Made by a program: the position numbers and the translations under genes
Shown: positions 8,662 through 18,071 of the stretch, one piece after another
How the letters are laid out: every line of letters begins with the position of its first letter
Numbering within the stretch: the first letter of the stretch is position 1
The notes under the pieces: generated by a model
What the model saw: the letters and a program-made list of their open reading frames with translations, nothing else
What the model was told of the DNA's origin: nothing
The model's database searches: none
From: an uncultured Faecalibacterium sp.
GTDB lineage: Bacteria; Bacillota; Clostridia; Oscillospirales; Ruminococcaceae
Direction: 5' to 3'
NCBI GenBank assembly: GCA_934525405.1
Contig: CAKSZF010000002.1
Location: forward strand, 1 to 64,000
DNA: 64,000 bases

Positions 8662-10746
8662 TTAATCCTTTTTGGGCACCGGCATCTCAAAGCCGCAGCC
8701 CTCCTTGGCGCAGTACAGCTTGCCGCCCTTGCGGAACAGGGTGCTGCCGCACTTTTCGCACTTGGTAGCCACCGGCATATCCCAAGTCATAAAATCGCAG
8801 TCCGGGTAGCGCTCGCAGCCGTAGTAGATGCGTCCCTTGGAGCTCTTGCGTTCCAGCAGACGTCCCTTGCCGCACTTGGGGCAGATGCCGCCGGTATCCT
8901 TGACAAGGCGCTTGGTGCCCCGGCACTCCGGGAAGCCGCTGCACGCCAAGAACTTGCCGTACTTGCCCACCTTGATGACCATGGGGCGGCCGCACAGGTC
9001 GCACACCTCGCTGGAAGGCTCGTCCGGCACCTTGACCTTTTTGCCCTCCATGTTCTTTTCGGCCTGCTCCAGACTGGCTTCAAAGCCCTGATAGAAGTCG
9101 TCCACGGTCTTGCGCCAGTCGGCCTTGCCGCTTTCCACCTTATCCAGATTCTTCTCCATCTGCGCGGAGAAATCCACGTCCACGATGTGGGGGAACTGTT
9201 CCAGCATCAGCCCGTCCACCGCCCGTCCCAGCAGGGTGGGCTTGAGCTTTTTCTGGTCGCGCTCCACATAGCCGCGGTCGATGATAGTAGTGATGATGGG
9301 CGCGTAGGTAGAGGGGCGTCCGATGCCGTTTTCTTCCAGTGCCTTGATGAGAGTGGCTTCGGTGTAGCGGGCGGGCGGCTGGGTAAACTTCTGTTCGCTC
9401 TTCAGCTCCCGCAGCTTGAGCACCTGTCCCTGCTCCAGCGGGGGGAGGTTCGTTTCCTTCTTTTCCTTTTCGTCGGTGGCTTCCTCGTACAGGGCGGTAA
9501 AGCCGTCAAAGGTCACGGTGTAGCCGCTGGCCTTGAAGTGGTAATCCGCCGCGCTGACGGTGACCGACACGGTGTCCTGCTGGCAGTCTGCCATCTGGCT
9601 GGCCATAAAGCGGCTCCAGATCATGCGGTACAGCTTTGCGGTGTCGCCGCTGATGCTCTTGTCCACCTCGTCCGGGGTCAGGGACGGCACAGAGGGACGA
9701 ATGGCTTCGTGGGCGTCCTGTGCTGCCGTGGCGCTCTTGGTTTTCCATGTGCGCTTATAGGGGCAGATATACGCCTCTCCGTAAGCTCCGGCGATATACT
9801 CCTTGGCGGCTGCCACGGCTTCGTCCGAGATGCGCAGGCTGTCGGTACGCATATAGGTGATCAGACCCATCATGCCGTGTCCGGCAATATCCACGCCTTC
9901 GTACAGGGTCTGGGCGGCGCGCATGGTGCGGGTGGCCGTAAAGCCCAAGCGGCGGGAGGCCTCCTGCTGCAGGGTACTGGTGATAAAGGCCGGAGTGGGC
10001 TGCTTTGCGCGCTTGCCGCGCTTGAGCTCGCTCACCACATAGCTTGCGCCCTCCAAGCCCTTTTCAATGGCGCGTGCCTCCGCCTCGCTTTTGGGCAGCA
10101 GCTTTTTGCCGTTGGCGTCCGTGGCAAGGCGTGCCACAAAGCTTTTGTGCCCGGCACCCAAGGTGGCGTCCACGTTCCAGTATTCATCGGGTTTAAAGTT
10201 TTCGATTTCCTTTTCCCGGTCGTCGATCAGCCGCACCGCCACGCTCTGCACACGGCCTGCGGACAGGCCGCGGCGCACCTTGCGCCACAGGAACGGACTG
10301 AGCTTATAGCCCACCAGACGGTCCAGCACGCGGCGCGCCTGCTGGGCGTTGAACAGATCCTCGTCAATGGCGCGGGGGTGGGCCATGCCCTCCTTCACGC
10401 CCTTTTTGGTGATCTCGTCAAAGGTGACGCGGTTGGGCTCGTGGGGGTCCAGCCCCAGAATGTTTGCCAGATGCCAGCTGATGGCTTCGCCCTCACGGTC
10501 CGGGTCGGTCGCCAGCAGCACGCCGTCGGCGTGTTTAGCCTTGCTCTTCAGTTCCTTGATGAGCTTTTCCTTGCCCTTGATGCTGATGTATTGCGGGGTA
10601 TAGCCATGCTCCACATCAATGCCCAGCTGAGATGCGGGCAGATCGCGGATATGGCCCATGCTGGCGGTGACCTCGTAGTCATCGCCCAGATATTTGCCGA
10701 TGGTTTTCGCCTTTGCAGGCGACTCCACGATAACCAGTTTCGCCAT
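8662..10746 (-). CDS. topA: DNA topoisomerase I (type IA)
   Basis: 694 aa. Relaxes negative supercoils through a 5'-phosphotyrosine intermediate. The TOPRIM domain starts at residue 1 (MAKLVIVESPAKAKTIGKYL, with ATDPDREGEAI further on); the active-site Tyr is in LITYMRTDS. Three C-terminal zinc-ribbon modules are present: CDLCGRP...C..EC, CPKCGKG...C..DC and CEKCGST...C..GC. A TACAAT -10 at 10810-10815 suggests its own promoter. The upstream dprA lies 112 nt away on the same strand. Confidence 0.96.
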   Translation of the reverse strand: MAKLVIVESPAKAKTIGKYLGDDYEVTASMGHIRDLPASQLGIDVEHGYTPQYISIKGKEKLIKELKSKAKHADGVLLATDPDREGEAISWHLANILGLDPHEPNRVTFDEITKKGVKEGMAHPRAIDEDLFNAQQARRVLDRLVGYKLSPFLWRKVRRGLSAGRVQSVAVRLIDDREKEIENFKPDEYWNVDATLGAGHKSFVARLATDANGKKLLPKSEAEARAIEKGLEGASYVVSELKRGKRAKQPTPAFITSTLQQEASRRLGFTATRTMRAAQTLYEGVDIAGHGMMGLITYMRTDSLRISDEAVAAAKEYIAGAYGEAYICPYKRTWKTKSATAAQDAHEAIRPSVPSLTPDEVDKSISGDTAKLYRMIWSRFMASQMADCQQDTVSVTVSAADYHFKASGYTVTFDGFTALYEEATDEKEKKETNLPPLEQGQVLKLRELKSEQKFTQPPARYTEATLIKALEENGIGRPSTYAPIITTIIDRGYVERDQKKLKPTLLGRAVDGLMLEQFPHIVDVDFSAQMEKNLDKVESGKADWRKTVDDFYQGFEASLEQAEKNMEGKKVKVPDEPSSEVCDLCGRPMVIKVGKYGKFLACSGFPECRGTKRLVKDTGGICPKCGKGRLLERKSSKGRIYYGCERYPDCDFMTWDMPVATKCEKCGSTLFRKGGKLYCAKEGCGFEMPVPKKD

Positions 10747-10809
10747 TTCTTCTTTTCTCCTCTATCTGTAACGTGCCTCCAAAGGGATGCACGGTTCTTC
10801 GCTCATATT

Positions 10810-10839
10810 ATTGTACCACAGCTGTTGTGTGCTTTACCA
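10810..10839 (-). promoter_or_regulatory. Possible promoter for topA-trmFO
   Basis: Minus-strand -10 TACAAT (10810-10815) preceded at 17 bp by a poor -35 GGTAAA. The good -10 in the only sizeable gap of this gene block supports a promoter, but the -35 is weak. Confidence 0.4.
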
Positions 10840-10858
10840 GCGGAAATATTCCACAATT

Positions 10859-11986
10859 TTACCGCAGCACATACCGCTGCCCCGGCTGCTTGTACACCCG
10901 GCCGGTGAGTTCCAGCTTCATCAGGGTGCCCAGCAGCGCGGACATGGGCAGGCCGGTGCTCACGCACAGTTCTTCGATACCCACGGGTTTTGGCCCGATG
11001 CACGCCAGCACCCGGCGCTCGGTATCGCTCAGGGGTGCAGGCTGCTTTACAGCCGCCGGTGCTGCCTGCCGGGTATGCAGTCCCAACGCCGCCAGCAGGT
11101 CGGCTGCGCCCGCCACGGCCCGGGCGCGTTCGTCCCGCAGCAGGCCGTTTGTGCCCACCGAATTGGGAGAATAGATACTCCCCGGCACGGCGTACACCGG
11201 CTTGCCGTAGCGCTCGGCGTGGGCAACGGTGGACATGGTGCCGCTTTTTTCCCGCGCTTCCACCACCAGTACGGCAGAGGAAAGCGCCGCGATGAGCCGG
11301 TTGCGCTGCAAAAAGCAGGTAGGGCCAATATATTCACTGTAAGGCGGGTACTCGCTGATGACGCAGCCCTTGCGCTCGATTTGCTGCCGCAGGGCGGCAT
11401 TGGCTACCGGGTAGGTACGGTCGATGGGTACGCCCATCACCGCAATGGTGGGACAGTCGTTTTTCACTGCCGCCCGATGTCCGGCGCTGTCCAGCCCATC
11501 GGCCAGACCGCTGACGATGACAGCCCCGTTTTTTGCCAGTTCCCCGCCGATGTCTGCCGCCGCGTTCAGGCCGTATTCCGTGGGCTTGCGGCTGCCCACG
11601 ATGCCCACCGCCCCGGGCTCGTTGAGCCAGCAGGGGTCGCCGGTGCAGTAAAGCACCAGCGGCATATCCGGGATGCGGGAAAAGGCCAGCGGGTAGTCCG
11701 GGTCGTCAAAGGGTAGAATGCGTACCCGCAGAGCATCGCACTGCATCACCAGCGTGTGGAAGCTTTCTGCGTCCAGCTGTGCTGCACGCTTAAAGGCTGC
11801 GTCCCCTGCCGCCTGCCGGAATTCCTCGGTCTCCCGCGCTTCCCACGCCTCCTGTGCGCCGCCAAAGGCGTCCAGCACCTTTCCGGCGTGGAGGCTGGCG
11901 GGCCCCAGCACCTGCGACAGCCACAGCCAGCACAGCAGCGGGTCGGGTGCAGGCTCCGGCGGGAACAGGCTGGTCTGCCCGGTCAC
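10859..11986 (-). CDS. dprA: DNA-processing protein DprA/Smf
   Basis: 375 aa. Binds incoming single-stranded DNA and loads RecA during transformation; also conserved in non-competent species. The Rossmann-like core has GIVGSRKPTEYG, SGLADGLDSAGHRAA, TIAVMGVPIDRTYP and AVPGSIYSPNSVGTNGL blocks; the C-terminus (about 300-375) is a winged-helix domain. Start chosen as GTG at 11984-11986: it overlaps the TGA of the preceding methyltransferase gene (GTGA) and has GGGAGGAG 5 nt upstream; an ATG eight codons earlier lacks such a site. Coupled translation is likely. Confidence 0.92.
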   Translation of the reverse strand: MTGQTSLFPPEPAPDPLLCWLWLSQVLGPASLHAGKVLDAFGGAQEAWEARETEEFRQAAGDAAFKRAAQLDAESFHTLVMQCDALRVRILPFDDPDYPLAFSRIPDMPLVLYCTGDPCWLNEPGAVGIVGSRKPTEYGLNAAADIGGELAKNGAVIVSGLADGLDSAGHRAAVKNDCPTIAVMGVPIDRTYPVANAALRQQIERKGCVISEYPPYSEYIGPTCFLQRNRLIAALSSAVLVVEAREKSGTMSTVAHAERYGKPVYAVPGSIYSPNSVGTNGLLRDERARAVAGAADLLAALGLHTRQAAPAAVKQPAPLSDTERRVLACIGPKPVGIEELCVSTGLPMSALLGTLMKLELTGRVYKQPGQRYVLR

Positions 11987-12765
11987 AAGCTCTCCTCCCG
12001 GAAGTGCCACAGCAGGATGCTGCCCGCGATGCCGGCGTTCAGGCTTTCCACCCGGTCGGTCATGGGGATGCGCACCGTGCTGTTGCAGGCGGCGATGGTC
12101 TGATCGGTCAGACCCTGTCCCTCGCTGCCAATGACCACGCAGACGCCGCCGGGATACCCAGCCTTTGCCGCACTGAGCGGCTGGGACTGGTACAGCGCCG
12201 CCGCAAGGCAGGCGATGCCTTTTTCCCGCAGCAGGGCGATGGCCTGCGGCATGGCGCCGGTCTCGATGACCGGGATGCGCACCGCCGCACCCATGGAGGC
12301 GCGCAGGGTCTTGGGGGCGTAGACACTGGCGCAGCCCTCGCTCAGGATGACACCGTCAAAGCCAAAGGCCGCCGCGCTGCGCAGCAAAGTGCCCACGTTG
12401 CCGGGGTCCTGCACCCGTTCCAGCGCCAGATACCGCCCGCCGGGGCGCACCTCCTCCAGAGTGTGCACCGGGGTGCGAAACACCCCGAACACTCCCTGAT
12501 GGGTGCCCACGTCTGCCAGCTTATCCGCCACATGATCCTCTACCAGATAATGCTCGCCCGGCAAAGCGGCAAGTTCCGGGCACTTTTCCAGCGCATTTTC
12601 GGTATAAAACAGGGTCTCCAGCTCTGCGCCCCGGGCAAGCTCCGGGCACAGTTTGCGCCCCTCGGCCAGAAAGCGCCCCTCAGTGCGGCGGAATGCTGCA
12701 CTGGAAGCAAGGCGGCAGGCGTATTTTATTTTTGCGTTTTCCCGGCTGGTGATCTTTTCGTCCAT
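11983..12765 (-). CDS. SpoU/TrmH-family RNA 2'-O-methyltransferase
   Basis: 260 aa. AdoMet-dependent ribose methyltransferase with a trefoil-knot SPOUT fold. An N-terminal substrate-binding domain (about 1-100) is followed by the three SpoU motifs: ERVQDPGNVGTLLRSAAAFG, VVIGSEGQGL and RIPMTDRVESLNAGIAGSI. The target (23S G2251-like or another rRNA site) cannot be fixed from sequence. Start at ATG 12763-12765 with AGGAGGAACGC upstream. Overlaps dprA by 4 nt. Confidence 0.9.
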   Translation of the reverse strand: MDEKITSRENAKIKYACRLASSAAFRRTEGRFLAEGRKLCPELARGAELETLFYTENALEKCPELAALPGEHYLVEDHVADKLADVGTHQGVFGVFRTPVHTLEEVRPGGRYLALERVQDPGNVGTLLRSAAAFGFDGVILSEGCASVYAPKTLRASMGAAVRIPVIETGAMPQAIALLREKGIACLAAALYQSQPLSAAKAGYPGGVCVVIGSEGQGLTDQTIAACNSTVRIPMTDRVESLNAGIAGSILLWHFREESL

Positions 12766-12812
12766 GCGTTCCTCCTGAACAGGTGTGTATGCGTTCTGCT
12801 TTGGATATAATA

Positions 12813-12859
12813 GAAAAAGGGCAGCGTCTGCCGCAGGTTTCTGCGGCAGGGCGCTGCCC
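12813..12859 (-). terminator. Intrinsic terminator of the infC-rpmI-rplT operon (distal)
   Basis: On the minus strand a hairpin with about 18-bp imperfect arms (GGGCAGCG...CGCTGCCC outer part, CTGCCGCAG/CTGCGGCAG inner part) is followed by TTTTTCT. Confidence 0.85.
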
Positions 12860-12899
12860 CGTTGCCTTGTTTCCCTGGCCGCAAAAAATGCCCGGATAC

Positions 12900-12931
12900 A
12901 AAACGGACGCCCGCGTATACGCGCGGGCGTC
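12900..12931 (-). terminator. Proximal hairpin after rplT
   Basis: A perfect 10-bp inverted repeat GACGCCCGCG/CGCGGGCGTC (12906-12915, 12922-12931) followed on the minus strand by CGTTTTG. The T-tract is weak, so it probably acts in tandem with the distal terminator or protects the 3' end. Confidence 0.55.
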
Positions 12932-12948
12932 ACGATGCAAGGTCTTTA

Positions 12949-13299
12949 TCAGGCGTTCTTCACGGTCTCGACCAGAGCGGCAAAGCTCTGAGGATCGTTG
13001 ATGGCCATCTCGGACAGCATCTTGCGGTTCAGCTCGATGCCTGCCTTCTTCAGGCCAGCCATGAAGGTGGAGTAGTTCATGCCCAGAGGACGAACTGCGT
13101 TGTTGATGCGGCAGATCCACAGGTTGCGGAACTGACGCTTCTTCATGCGGCGGCCAGCCAGAGCGTAGTTGCCGCTCTTCATGACCTGCTGCTTGGCCAT
13201 CTTAAAGTGCTTGCTCTTGCAGCCGTAGAAGCCCTTGGCCAGCTTCAGCATCTTCTTACGACGTTTGTGGGTCATGGTTGCGCCTTTGATACGTGCCAT
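12949..13299 (-). CDS. rplT: 50S ribosomal protein L20
   Basis: 116 aa. Assembly-initiating 23S rRNA-binding protein of the large subunit and, in Firmicutes, autoregulator of its own operon. N-terminus [26 protein letters not shown] (shown here only in part: [15 protein letters not shown]) and the [15 protein letters not shown] segment are characteristic. Third gene of infC-rpmI-rplT, followed by two terminators. Confidence 0.97.
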   Translation of the reverse strand: MARIKGATMTHKRRKKMLKLAKGFYGCKSKHFKMAKQQVMKSGNYALAGRRMKKRQFRNLWICRINNAVRPLGMNYSTFMAGLKKAGIELNRKMLSEMAINDPQSFAALVETVKNA

Positions 13300-13354
13300 T
13301 TTTTATATCTCCTTTAGTATCTCGTAGAAAGTTTTGTGTACCTGCGGCTCGCTC

Positions 13355-13558
13355 TTAGGCGTAGGGCAGCATGCTCTTGATGGTAGCTGCGTTGGTCTTA
13401 TCAACGTAGCTGGGCTGACGGTAGCCACGGGTCAGCTTGGTGGTCTTCTTGGTCAGGATGTGGCTGCGGAATGCATGGCCGCGCTTGATCTTGCCGTTCT
13501 TGGTCAGCTTAAAGCGCTTCTTAGCGCCGGAGTGCGTCTTCAGTTTCATCTTAGCCAT
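13355..13558 (-). CDS. rpmI: 50S ribosomal protein L35
   Basis: 67 aa, normal length. Starts [19 protein letters not shown], the diagnostic L35 N-terminus. Strong GGAGG ribosome site upstream of ATG 13556-13558. Between infC and rplT as in most bacteria. Confidence 0.97.
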   Translation of the reverse strand: MAKMKLKTHSGAKKRFKLTKNGKIKRGHAFRSHILTKKTTKLTRGYRQPSYVDKTNAATIKSMLPYA

Positions 13559-13576
13559 TTTAGTTTCCTCCTAAAA

Positions 13577-14110
13577 TTAGTCCTTATTGGGTTTCGGGAT
13601 CAGCAGAATGGACATCGTGCGGCCCTCGAGCACGGGCGGCTTATCGGTGGATGCCTGAGGCAGCGCCTCGGCAAACCGCTTCAGCACGTCTGCGCCCAGA
13701 GCACTGTGCGCCATTTCGCGGCCGCGGAAACGGATCGAAACCTTTACCTTGTGTCCGGCTGCCAGGAACTTGGCAGTCTGGTTGAGCTTGGTGTTGAAGT
13801 CGTTGGTGTCAATATTGAGCGAAAGGCGGGTCTCCTTGACCTCGACCACCTTCTGGTTCTTCTTGGCTTCCTTCTCCTTCTTCTGCTGTTCAAAACGGTA
13901 TTTGCCGTAGTCCAGCACCTTGCACACAGGCGGCACAGCCTGCGGTGCGATCTTTACCAGATCGAGCCCGGCTTCTTCTGCAGCGCGCATGGCCACCTGA
14001 ATGGACACAACGCCCTTCTGCTCGCCGTCAGCACCGATCAGGCGAACCTCACGATCACGGATCTGGCCGTTGATCTCCAGTTCCTTCGACTTTCCAGCGG
14101 TAGCGATAAT
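13577..14110 (-). CDS. infC: Translation initiation factor IF-3 (ATT start)
   Basis: 177 aa. Binds the 30S subunit, prevents subunit joining and discriminates against wrong start codons. Core matches: INGQIRDREVRLIG near the N-terminus, KVLDYGKYRFEQQKK at the domain junction and RFRGREMAHSALG in the C-terminal domain. The start is taken as ATT at 14108-14110, 7 nt after a GGAGG site; no ATG/GTG/TTG fits that site. ATT/ATA starts are a known autoregulatory feature of infC. A longer reading from an ATG at 14155 would cross the ribosome site and attenuator and is unlikely. Confidence 0.93.
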   Translation of the reverse strand: MIATAGKSKELEINGQIRDREVRLIGADGEQKGVVSIQVAMRAAEEAGLDLVKIAPQAVPPVCKVLDYGKYRFEQQKKEKEAKKNQKVVEVKETRLSLNIDTNDFNTKLNQTAKFLAAGHKVKVSIRFRGREMAHSALGADVLKRFAEALPQASTDKPPVLEGRTMSILLIPKPNKD

Positions 14111-14157
14111 GAATGCACCTCCAAACAAAATCCATAGTGTTGCAATATTTGGCATAG

Positions 14158-14190
14158 AAAACGCGGCCGCCCATATTCTGGACAGCCGCG
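14158..14190 (-). promoter_or_regulatory. infC leader attenuator (L20-leader type)
   Basis: Minus-strand hairpin CGCGGC...GCCGCG (14162-14167 with 14185-14190) followed by TTTT, lying about 120 nt into the infC leader and 47 nt before the start codon. Firmicutes control this operon by L20-dependent premature termination; the position and structure fit, though the anti-terminator was not worked out. Confidence 0.65.
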
Positions 14191-14312
14191 CGAAATTTCA
14201 CACAAAGCCGCAGCATTCGCAAAGGAATAAGCTGCTGTTTCGGGTATAGCCCGGGGACATTCTCCCGCAAGGCGAGCGCGGCACAGGCCGTAGCTGCTTT
14301 CTTTACCCGACC

Positions 14313-14341
14313 ATTCTACCACGCTTTACCTGCCCTGTCAA
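14313..14341 (-). promoter_or_regulatory. Consensus sigma-A promoter of infC-rpmI-rplT
   Basis: On the minus strand, -35 TTGACA (14336-14341), 17-bp spacer, -10 TAGAAT (14313-14318). Start of transcription near 14306 gives a leader of roughly 195 nt. Confidence 0.9.
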
Positions 14342-14384
14342 GCACTTTTTATGCGTTCTTTAGAAAAAATATGACTTTTCCCTT

Positions 14385-17300
14385 TTATGCCTCGATCAGT
14401 TTGCCCAGTGCAAAGGAGTAGATGCCCTTATAGGTCACCTTTTTAGGCGCAAAGCGCTTTTCGATGGCAATGGCGTAGAGGTTCAGCTGGGCGCGGTAGG
14501 CGCGCAGAAAATCGCTCTCGGCTTTGCGGCGGTCGGTCTTGTAGTCCAGCAGTTCCAGATGGTCCGGGTACACCAGCACAAGGTCGGCAATGCCCTGCAC
14601 CAGCACCTGCGCGTCTGCGGCGGCGGGCAGTGCCTCGTGTCCCTGCGCCGCCAGCACTGCACCGGCGGGCAGCGCGGTGATAAAGGGCAGCTCCCGCAGC
14701 ACCTGCTCGGCGGCGCAGATTTTTGCAAAGGCCTCGCTTTCCACAAAACGCCGGATACACACCGCGTCCAGCTTTTCCGCGATCTCCGGGGCGGTCAGTT
14801 GCACCGCCACCTGACGGTCCCGCTCTGCCGGGATGGCCGTGTCCAGTGTGCCCGCAGCCTTGGCCTCGGCAAGCCGGGCAAAGTCTGCGTGCTCCAAAAA
14901 GGCGTGCAGCGCGGTGCCCATCTCAGCGGCGGTCAGGCCGTCCTTGGAAAGGAAGCCCGGCCGCTCCAGCGTGGTCTGCTCGGCCTTGTGCACAATGCTG
15001 GTCACGCTGACCTTGGCGGGCACCTGTGCAAGCGCTGCCGCCGGGTACTGCCATGCAAAGTTCTGCCGCAGGGTCTCCACCAGTGCTGGGTCCGTCTCCG
15101 GTGCTTCGTCCTCCGTGTCTGCATCCAATTCCTCGGACAGCTGCACGGCATCGTCGCACACTTTGATTGCCATCACGCTTTCGGTCTGCACAAACAGCAG
15201 TTCCCGATTGCCGGAAAGCTGCCGCAGCACTCCGCCGTCCGGGTGCACCAACAGCGCTGCCCGCAGCCAATCGGCAAAGCTGTTGGCTTGTTGGTGCAGT
15301 GTGGCCCCCGCCCCGGCAGCCAGAAAAGCCGCCGCCTTGGCAAAGGGCTTGGCGCTCTTGCCGCTGCTCAAGGGCACGGTGAGGATGAGCTTATCCTGTG
15401 CGCGAGTGAGCGCCACATACAAAAGGCGCATCTGCTCGCTGCGCAGCTCCCTGGCGTGGACATTAGCCAGCGCGGTGTAGGCGGCAGTCTTGTAAGCGCC
15501 CTCGCCGTTTTCCGGCCGCAGCCGCAGCCCCGCACCGAAAGTACGGTGCACCAGCACCGGCTGACGGATATCCGAAGCGTTGAACTTGCGCGCTGTATCC
15601 CCCACGAACACCACCGGGAACTGCAAGCCCTTGGAGCGGTGGATGGTCATGATGGACACGCACCCCGGGTGCACCCCACTGGGCACGGTGTCCTGTCCGG
15701 TGCTGCCGGCCTGCGCGGCGGCATCAATGGCGCGCACCAGCGCCGAGATGCCGCCCGTACCGGAGGCGGCGCAGAAGGAGGCAAAGCGGCGGGCATCCTC
15801 CCGGCGGCGGGCACCGTTTTCCAGCACGCCCAGCGCCGCCAGATAACCGGTGGAGGCAAAAATCTCTTCCAGAAGCTGCTCTGCCGGGGCGCTGCGGGCC
15901 ATCTGCCGCAGGGCGGTAAGGTGGGCGTAGAAGTCCTTCACCTTCTTGGTAAAGGGATCATCGGCCGGGTCCTCCAGCGCCAGCAGCAGCGCGCCGTACA
16001 GGCTGATGCGGGCGGGCTTTTTGTCCGGCTCGGCCTGTACCTGACGGCTGCGGGCGCGCAGCCGCACAAGGTCATCCTCGGTAAAGCCAAACATGGGGCC
16101 CAGCATGGCGGCGGCCAGATAGATGTCCTGCGAGGGGTCGTCGATGACCTTGAGCAGGGCGATGAGGGGGCGGATGTGGGGCGCAAGCATCAGGTTCTCC
16201 CGGGCATCAGCATATACCGGGATGCCCCGGGCGGTCAGCGCCTCCACATAGGCCGGGAACTCGGTGCGCGCTGCCAGCAGCACGCAGCAGTCCTCGTACC
16301 GCACCGGGCGGGTGGTGCTGCCCTCCCGCACCGGCTCTCCGGCAGAAACCAGCTGCGCGATGCGTTCCGCGATCCAGCCTGCATCGGTTTCCGTCTCATC
16401 GTCCGGCAGAAACTGTACCTCCACGCTGCCCTGATATTCCCCGGGTGCGCCGCAGACCAGACGCTGCCCGTCGCCGTAGGCGGTATCGCCCAGCTCCGGG
16501 GTCATGAGCTGCTCAAAGAGATAGTTGATGCCCGCCACCACCTGCGGTGCGGAGCGGAAGTTTGCATCCAGCGCCAGCAGAGCGTCCGTTCCCGGGGTGC
16601 CCTCCGGCGGGCGGGGACGGGCTTTTGCGCCCGGCAGCAGCGGCCAGCTGTCCAGCTTTTGCCGGAAGATGCCCGGCTCTGCCTGCCGGAAGCGGTAGAT
16701 GCTCTGCTTCAAATCGCCCACAAGGAAAAGGTTATCCCCCGCCGGGGCGGCAAGGCAGCGGTAAAGGGCATCCTGCAGGGCGTTCGTATCCTGATATTCG
16801 TCCACCATCACGGCGGCGTAGTCCTGCCGGATGTTCTCGCACAAGGGGGTAGGCGTACCCTCCGGGGTTCGCAGCAGCCGCAGGGCAAGGTGTTCAAAAT
16901 CGCTGAATTCCAGCAGCTTGCGCTCCCGCTTTCTAGCCGTGAACCGGGCATCGAAGTCCCGCACGGCGGCAAACAGCGCCCGCAGCCGGGGCAGGGTGAT
17001 CTGCCGGTCGGTCTCGGCCTCGGCCTCGGAGCAGCAGATGAGCTGGGTCATCTGCTCGAACAGGGCGGCGGCTTCGTCTGAGCGGGTCTTAATCTCAGCC
17101 TTGTGGTCGCCGCCCAGACGCTTTTTCATACCCTTCAGGCCGGGGGCTTCCTCCATGCCCAGCACATAGGGGGTGAGCAGATCGTACAGCGGATCCCACT
17201 GTCCGGCAGCGGCCAGCTGCTCTGCCTGCGCAAAGAGGGCGGCGGCTTTTTCCAGCCTTGTACCGGCTTCCTCATATTTTTCTGCCACCGCGGCCTGTGC

Positions 17301-18071
17301 CTTTGCCCGGGCAGAGGGGGTCTTTTTCTCCTCGGCAGCCGCCTGCTCCTGATCAAAATCCGCATGGCAGTCGGCCAGTGCTGCCGTCAGCAGCTCCCGC
17401 GCAGCCTTGGCGCAGCGGGCAGCATCGGCCAGCAGCAGATCATGCCAGCAGGTGGCAGCAAAACCGTTTTCCTGCTCGTAAGGGACAAGAAATTCATCCA
17501 GCTTGCGGTCGTAATCCGGCAGCGCCCGTAGAAAATCGTAGATCTGCAAAATGGCATCGCCCGCCGGTTTATCCGTGCGTCCCTTGCCGTACAGGTCTGC
17601 AAAGGCGCAGAAATCCGGGTCGCGGTAGGCGTTTTCCAGCGTTTCGGCCAGTGCCGCCCCCCGCAGCAGCTGCACGGTGCCGGGGTCTGCCGGGGCAAAA
17701 TCCGGCGGGATATCCAGCGCCTGAAAGTGCTTGTGCAGCAGGTTCAGACAAAAAGCGTCAATGGTGCAGATGGGCGCGCGCTGCAACAGCATCCGCTGAC
17801 GGCGCAGCATGGCGTTGCCGGGCTGCATCTGGCTGCGGTGCAGCAGCGCCTGCCCGATGCGGGCACGCAGCTCTGCCGCCGCCGCATTGGTAAAGGTGAC
17901 GATGAGCAGCCGGTCGGCGTTTACCGGGTGCTCCGGGTCGGTGATCAATTGCACCGCCCGCTCGGTCAGCACGGCGGTCTTGCCGCTGCCCGCTGCTGCG
18001 CTTACCAGCAGCGCACCGCCCCGGTCGGCAATAGCGGCCTGCTGCGCCGGGGTCCATTTGGGTCCGCTCAC
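14385..18071 (-). CDS. addA: Helicase-exonuclease AddA subunit
   Basis: 1228 aa. UvrD-type 3'-5' helicase and nuclease subunit of AddAB, the Firmicutes counterpart of RecBCD. Walker A VSAAAGSGKTAVLTER lies at about 23-38; further SF1A motifs include VMVDEYQDTNALQ, VGDLKQSIYRFR, IMTIHRSKGLQFPVVF and LRLLYVALTRAQDKL. The C-terminus carries a RecB-type nuclease with IADLVLVYPDHLELLDYKTD. Start is GTG (18069-18071), overlapping the addB stop as GTGA. Confidence 0.95.
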   Translation of the reverse strand: MSGPKWTPAQQAAIADRGGALLVSAAAGSGKTAVLTERAVQLITDPEHPVNADRLLIVTFTNAAAAELRARIGQALLHRSQMQPGNAMLRRQRMLLQRAPICTIDAFCLNLLHKHFQALDIPPDFAPADPGTVQLLRGAALAETLENAYRDPDFCAFADLYGKGRTDKPAGDAILQIYDFLRALPDYDRKLDEFLVPYEQENGFAATCWHDLLLADAARCAKAARELLTAALADCHADFDQEQAAAEEKKTPSARAKAQAAVAEKYEEAGTRLEKAAALFAQAEQLAAAGQWDPLYDLLTPYVLGMEEAPGLKGMKKRLGGDHKAEIKTRSDEAAALFEQMTQLICCSEAEAETDRQITLPRLRALFAAVRDFDARFTARKRERKLLEFSDFEHLALRLLRTPEGTPTPLCENIRQDYAAVMVDEYQDTNALQDALYRCLAAPAGDNLFLVGDLKQSIYRFRQAEPGIFRQKLDSWPLLPGAKARPRPPEGTPGTDALLALDANFRSAPQVVAGINYLFEQLMTPELGDTAYGDGQRLVCGAPGEYQGSVEVQFLPDDETETDAGWIAERIAQLVSAGEPVREGSTTRPVRYEDCCVLLAARTEFPAYVEALTARGIPVYADARENLMLAPHIRPLIALLKVIDDPSQDIYLAAAMLGPMFGFTEDDLVRLRARSRQVQAEPDKKPARISLYGALLLALEDPADDPFTKKVKDFYAHLTALRQMARSAPAEQLLEEIFASTGYLAALGVLENGARRREDARRFASFCAASGTGGISALVRAIDAAAQAGSTGQDTVPSGVHPGCVSIMTIHRSKGLQFPVVFVGDTARKFNASDIRQPVLVHRTFGAGLRLRPENGEGAYKTAAYTALANVHARELRSEQMRLLYVALTRAQDKLILTVPLSSGKSAKPFAKAAAFLAAGAGATLHQQANSFADWLRAALLVHPDGGVLRQLSGNRELLFVQTESVMAIKVCDDAVQLSEELDADTEDEAPETDPALVETLRQNFAWQYPAAALAQVPAKVSVTSIVHKAEQTTLERPGFLSKDGLTAAEMGTALHAFLEHADFARLAEAKAAGTLDTAIPAERDRQVAVQLTAPEIAEKLDAVCIRRFVESEAFAKICAAEQVLRELPFITALPAGAVLAAQGHEALPAAADAQVLVQGIADLVLVYPDHLELLDYKTDRRKAESDFLRAYRAQLNLYAIAIEKRFAPKKVTYKGIYSFALGKLIEA

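Noticed and set aside
10762-10806. 14-codon ORF upstream of topA
   Set aside because: No ribosome site, and its ATG lies only 3 nt from the -10, probably upstream of the transcription start.
7297-10908. Long plus-strand open frame opposite trmFO and topA
   Set aside because: Same reason: shadow of well-identified genes, no homology features.
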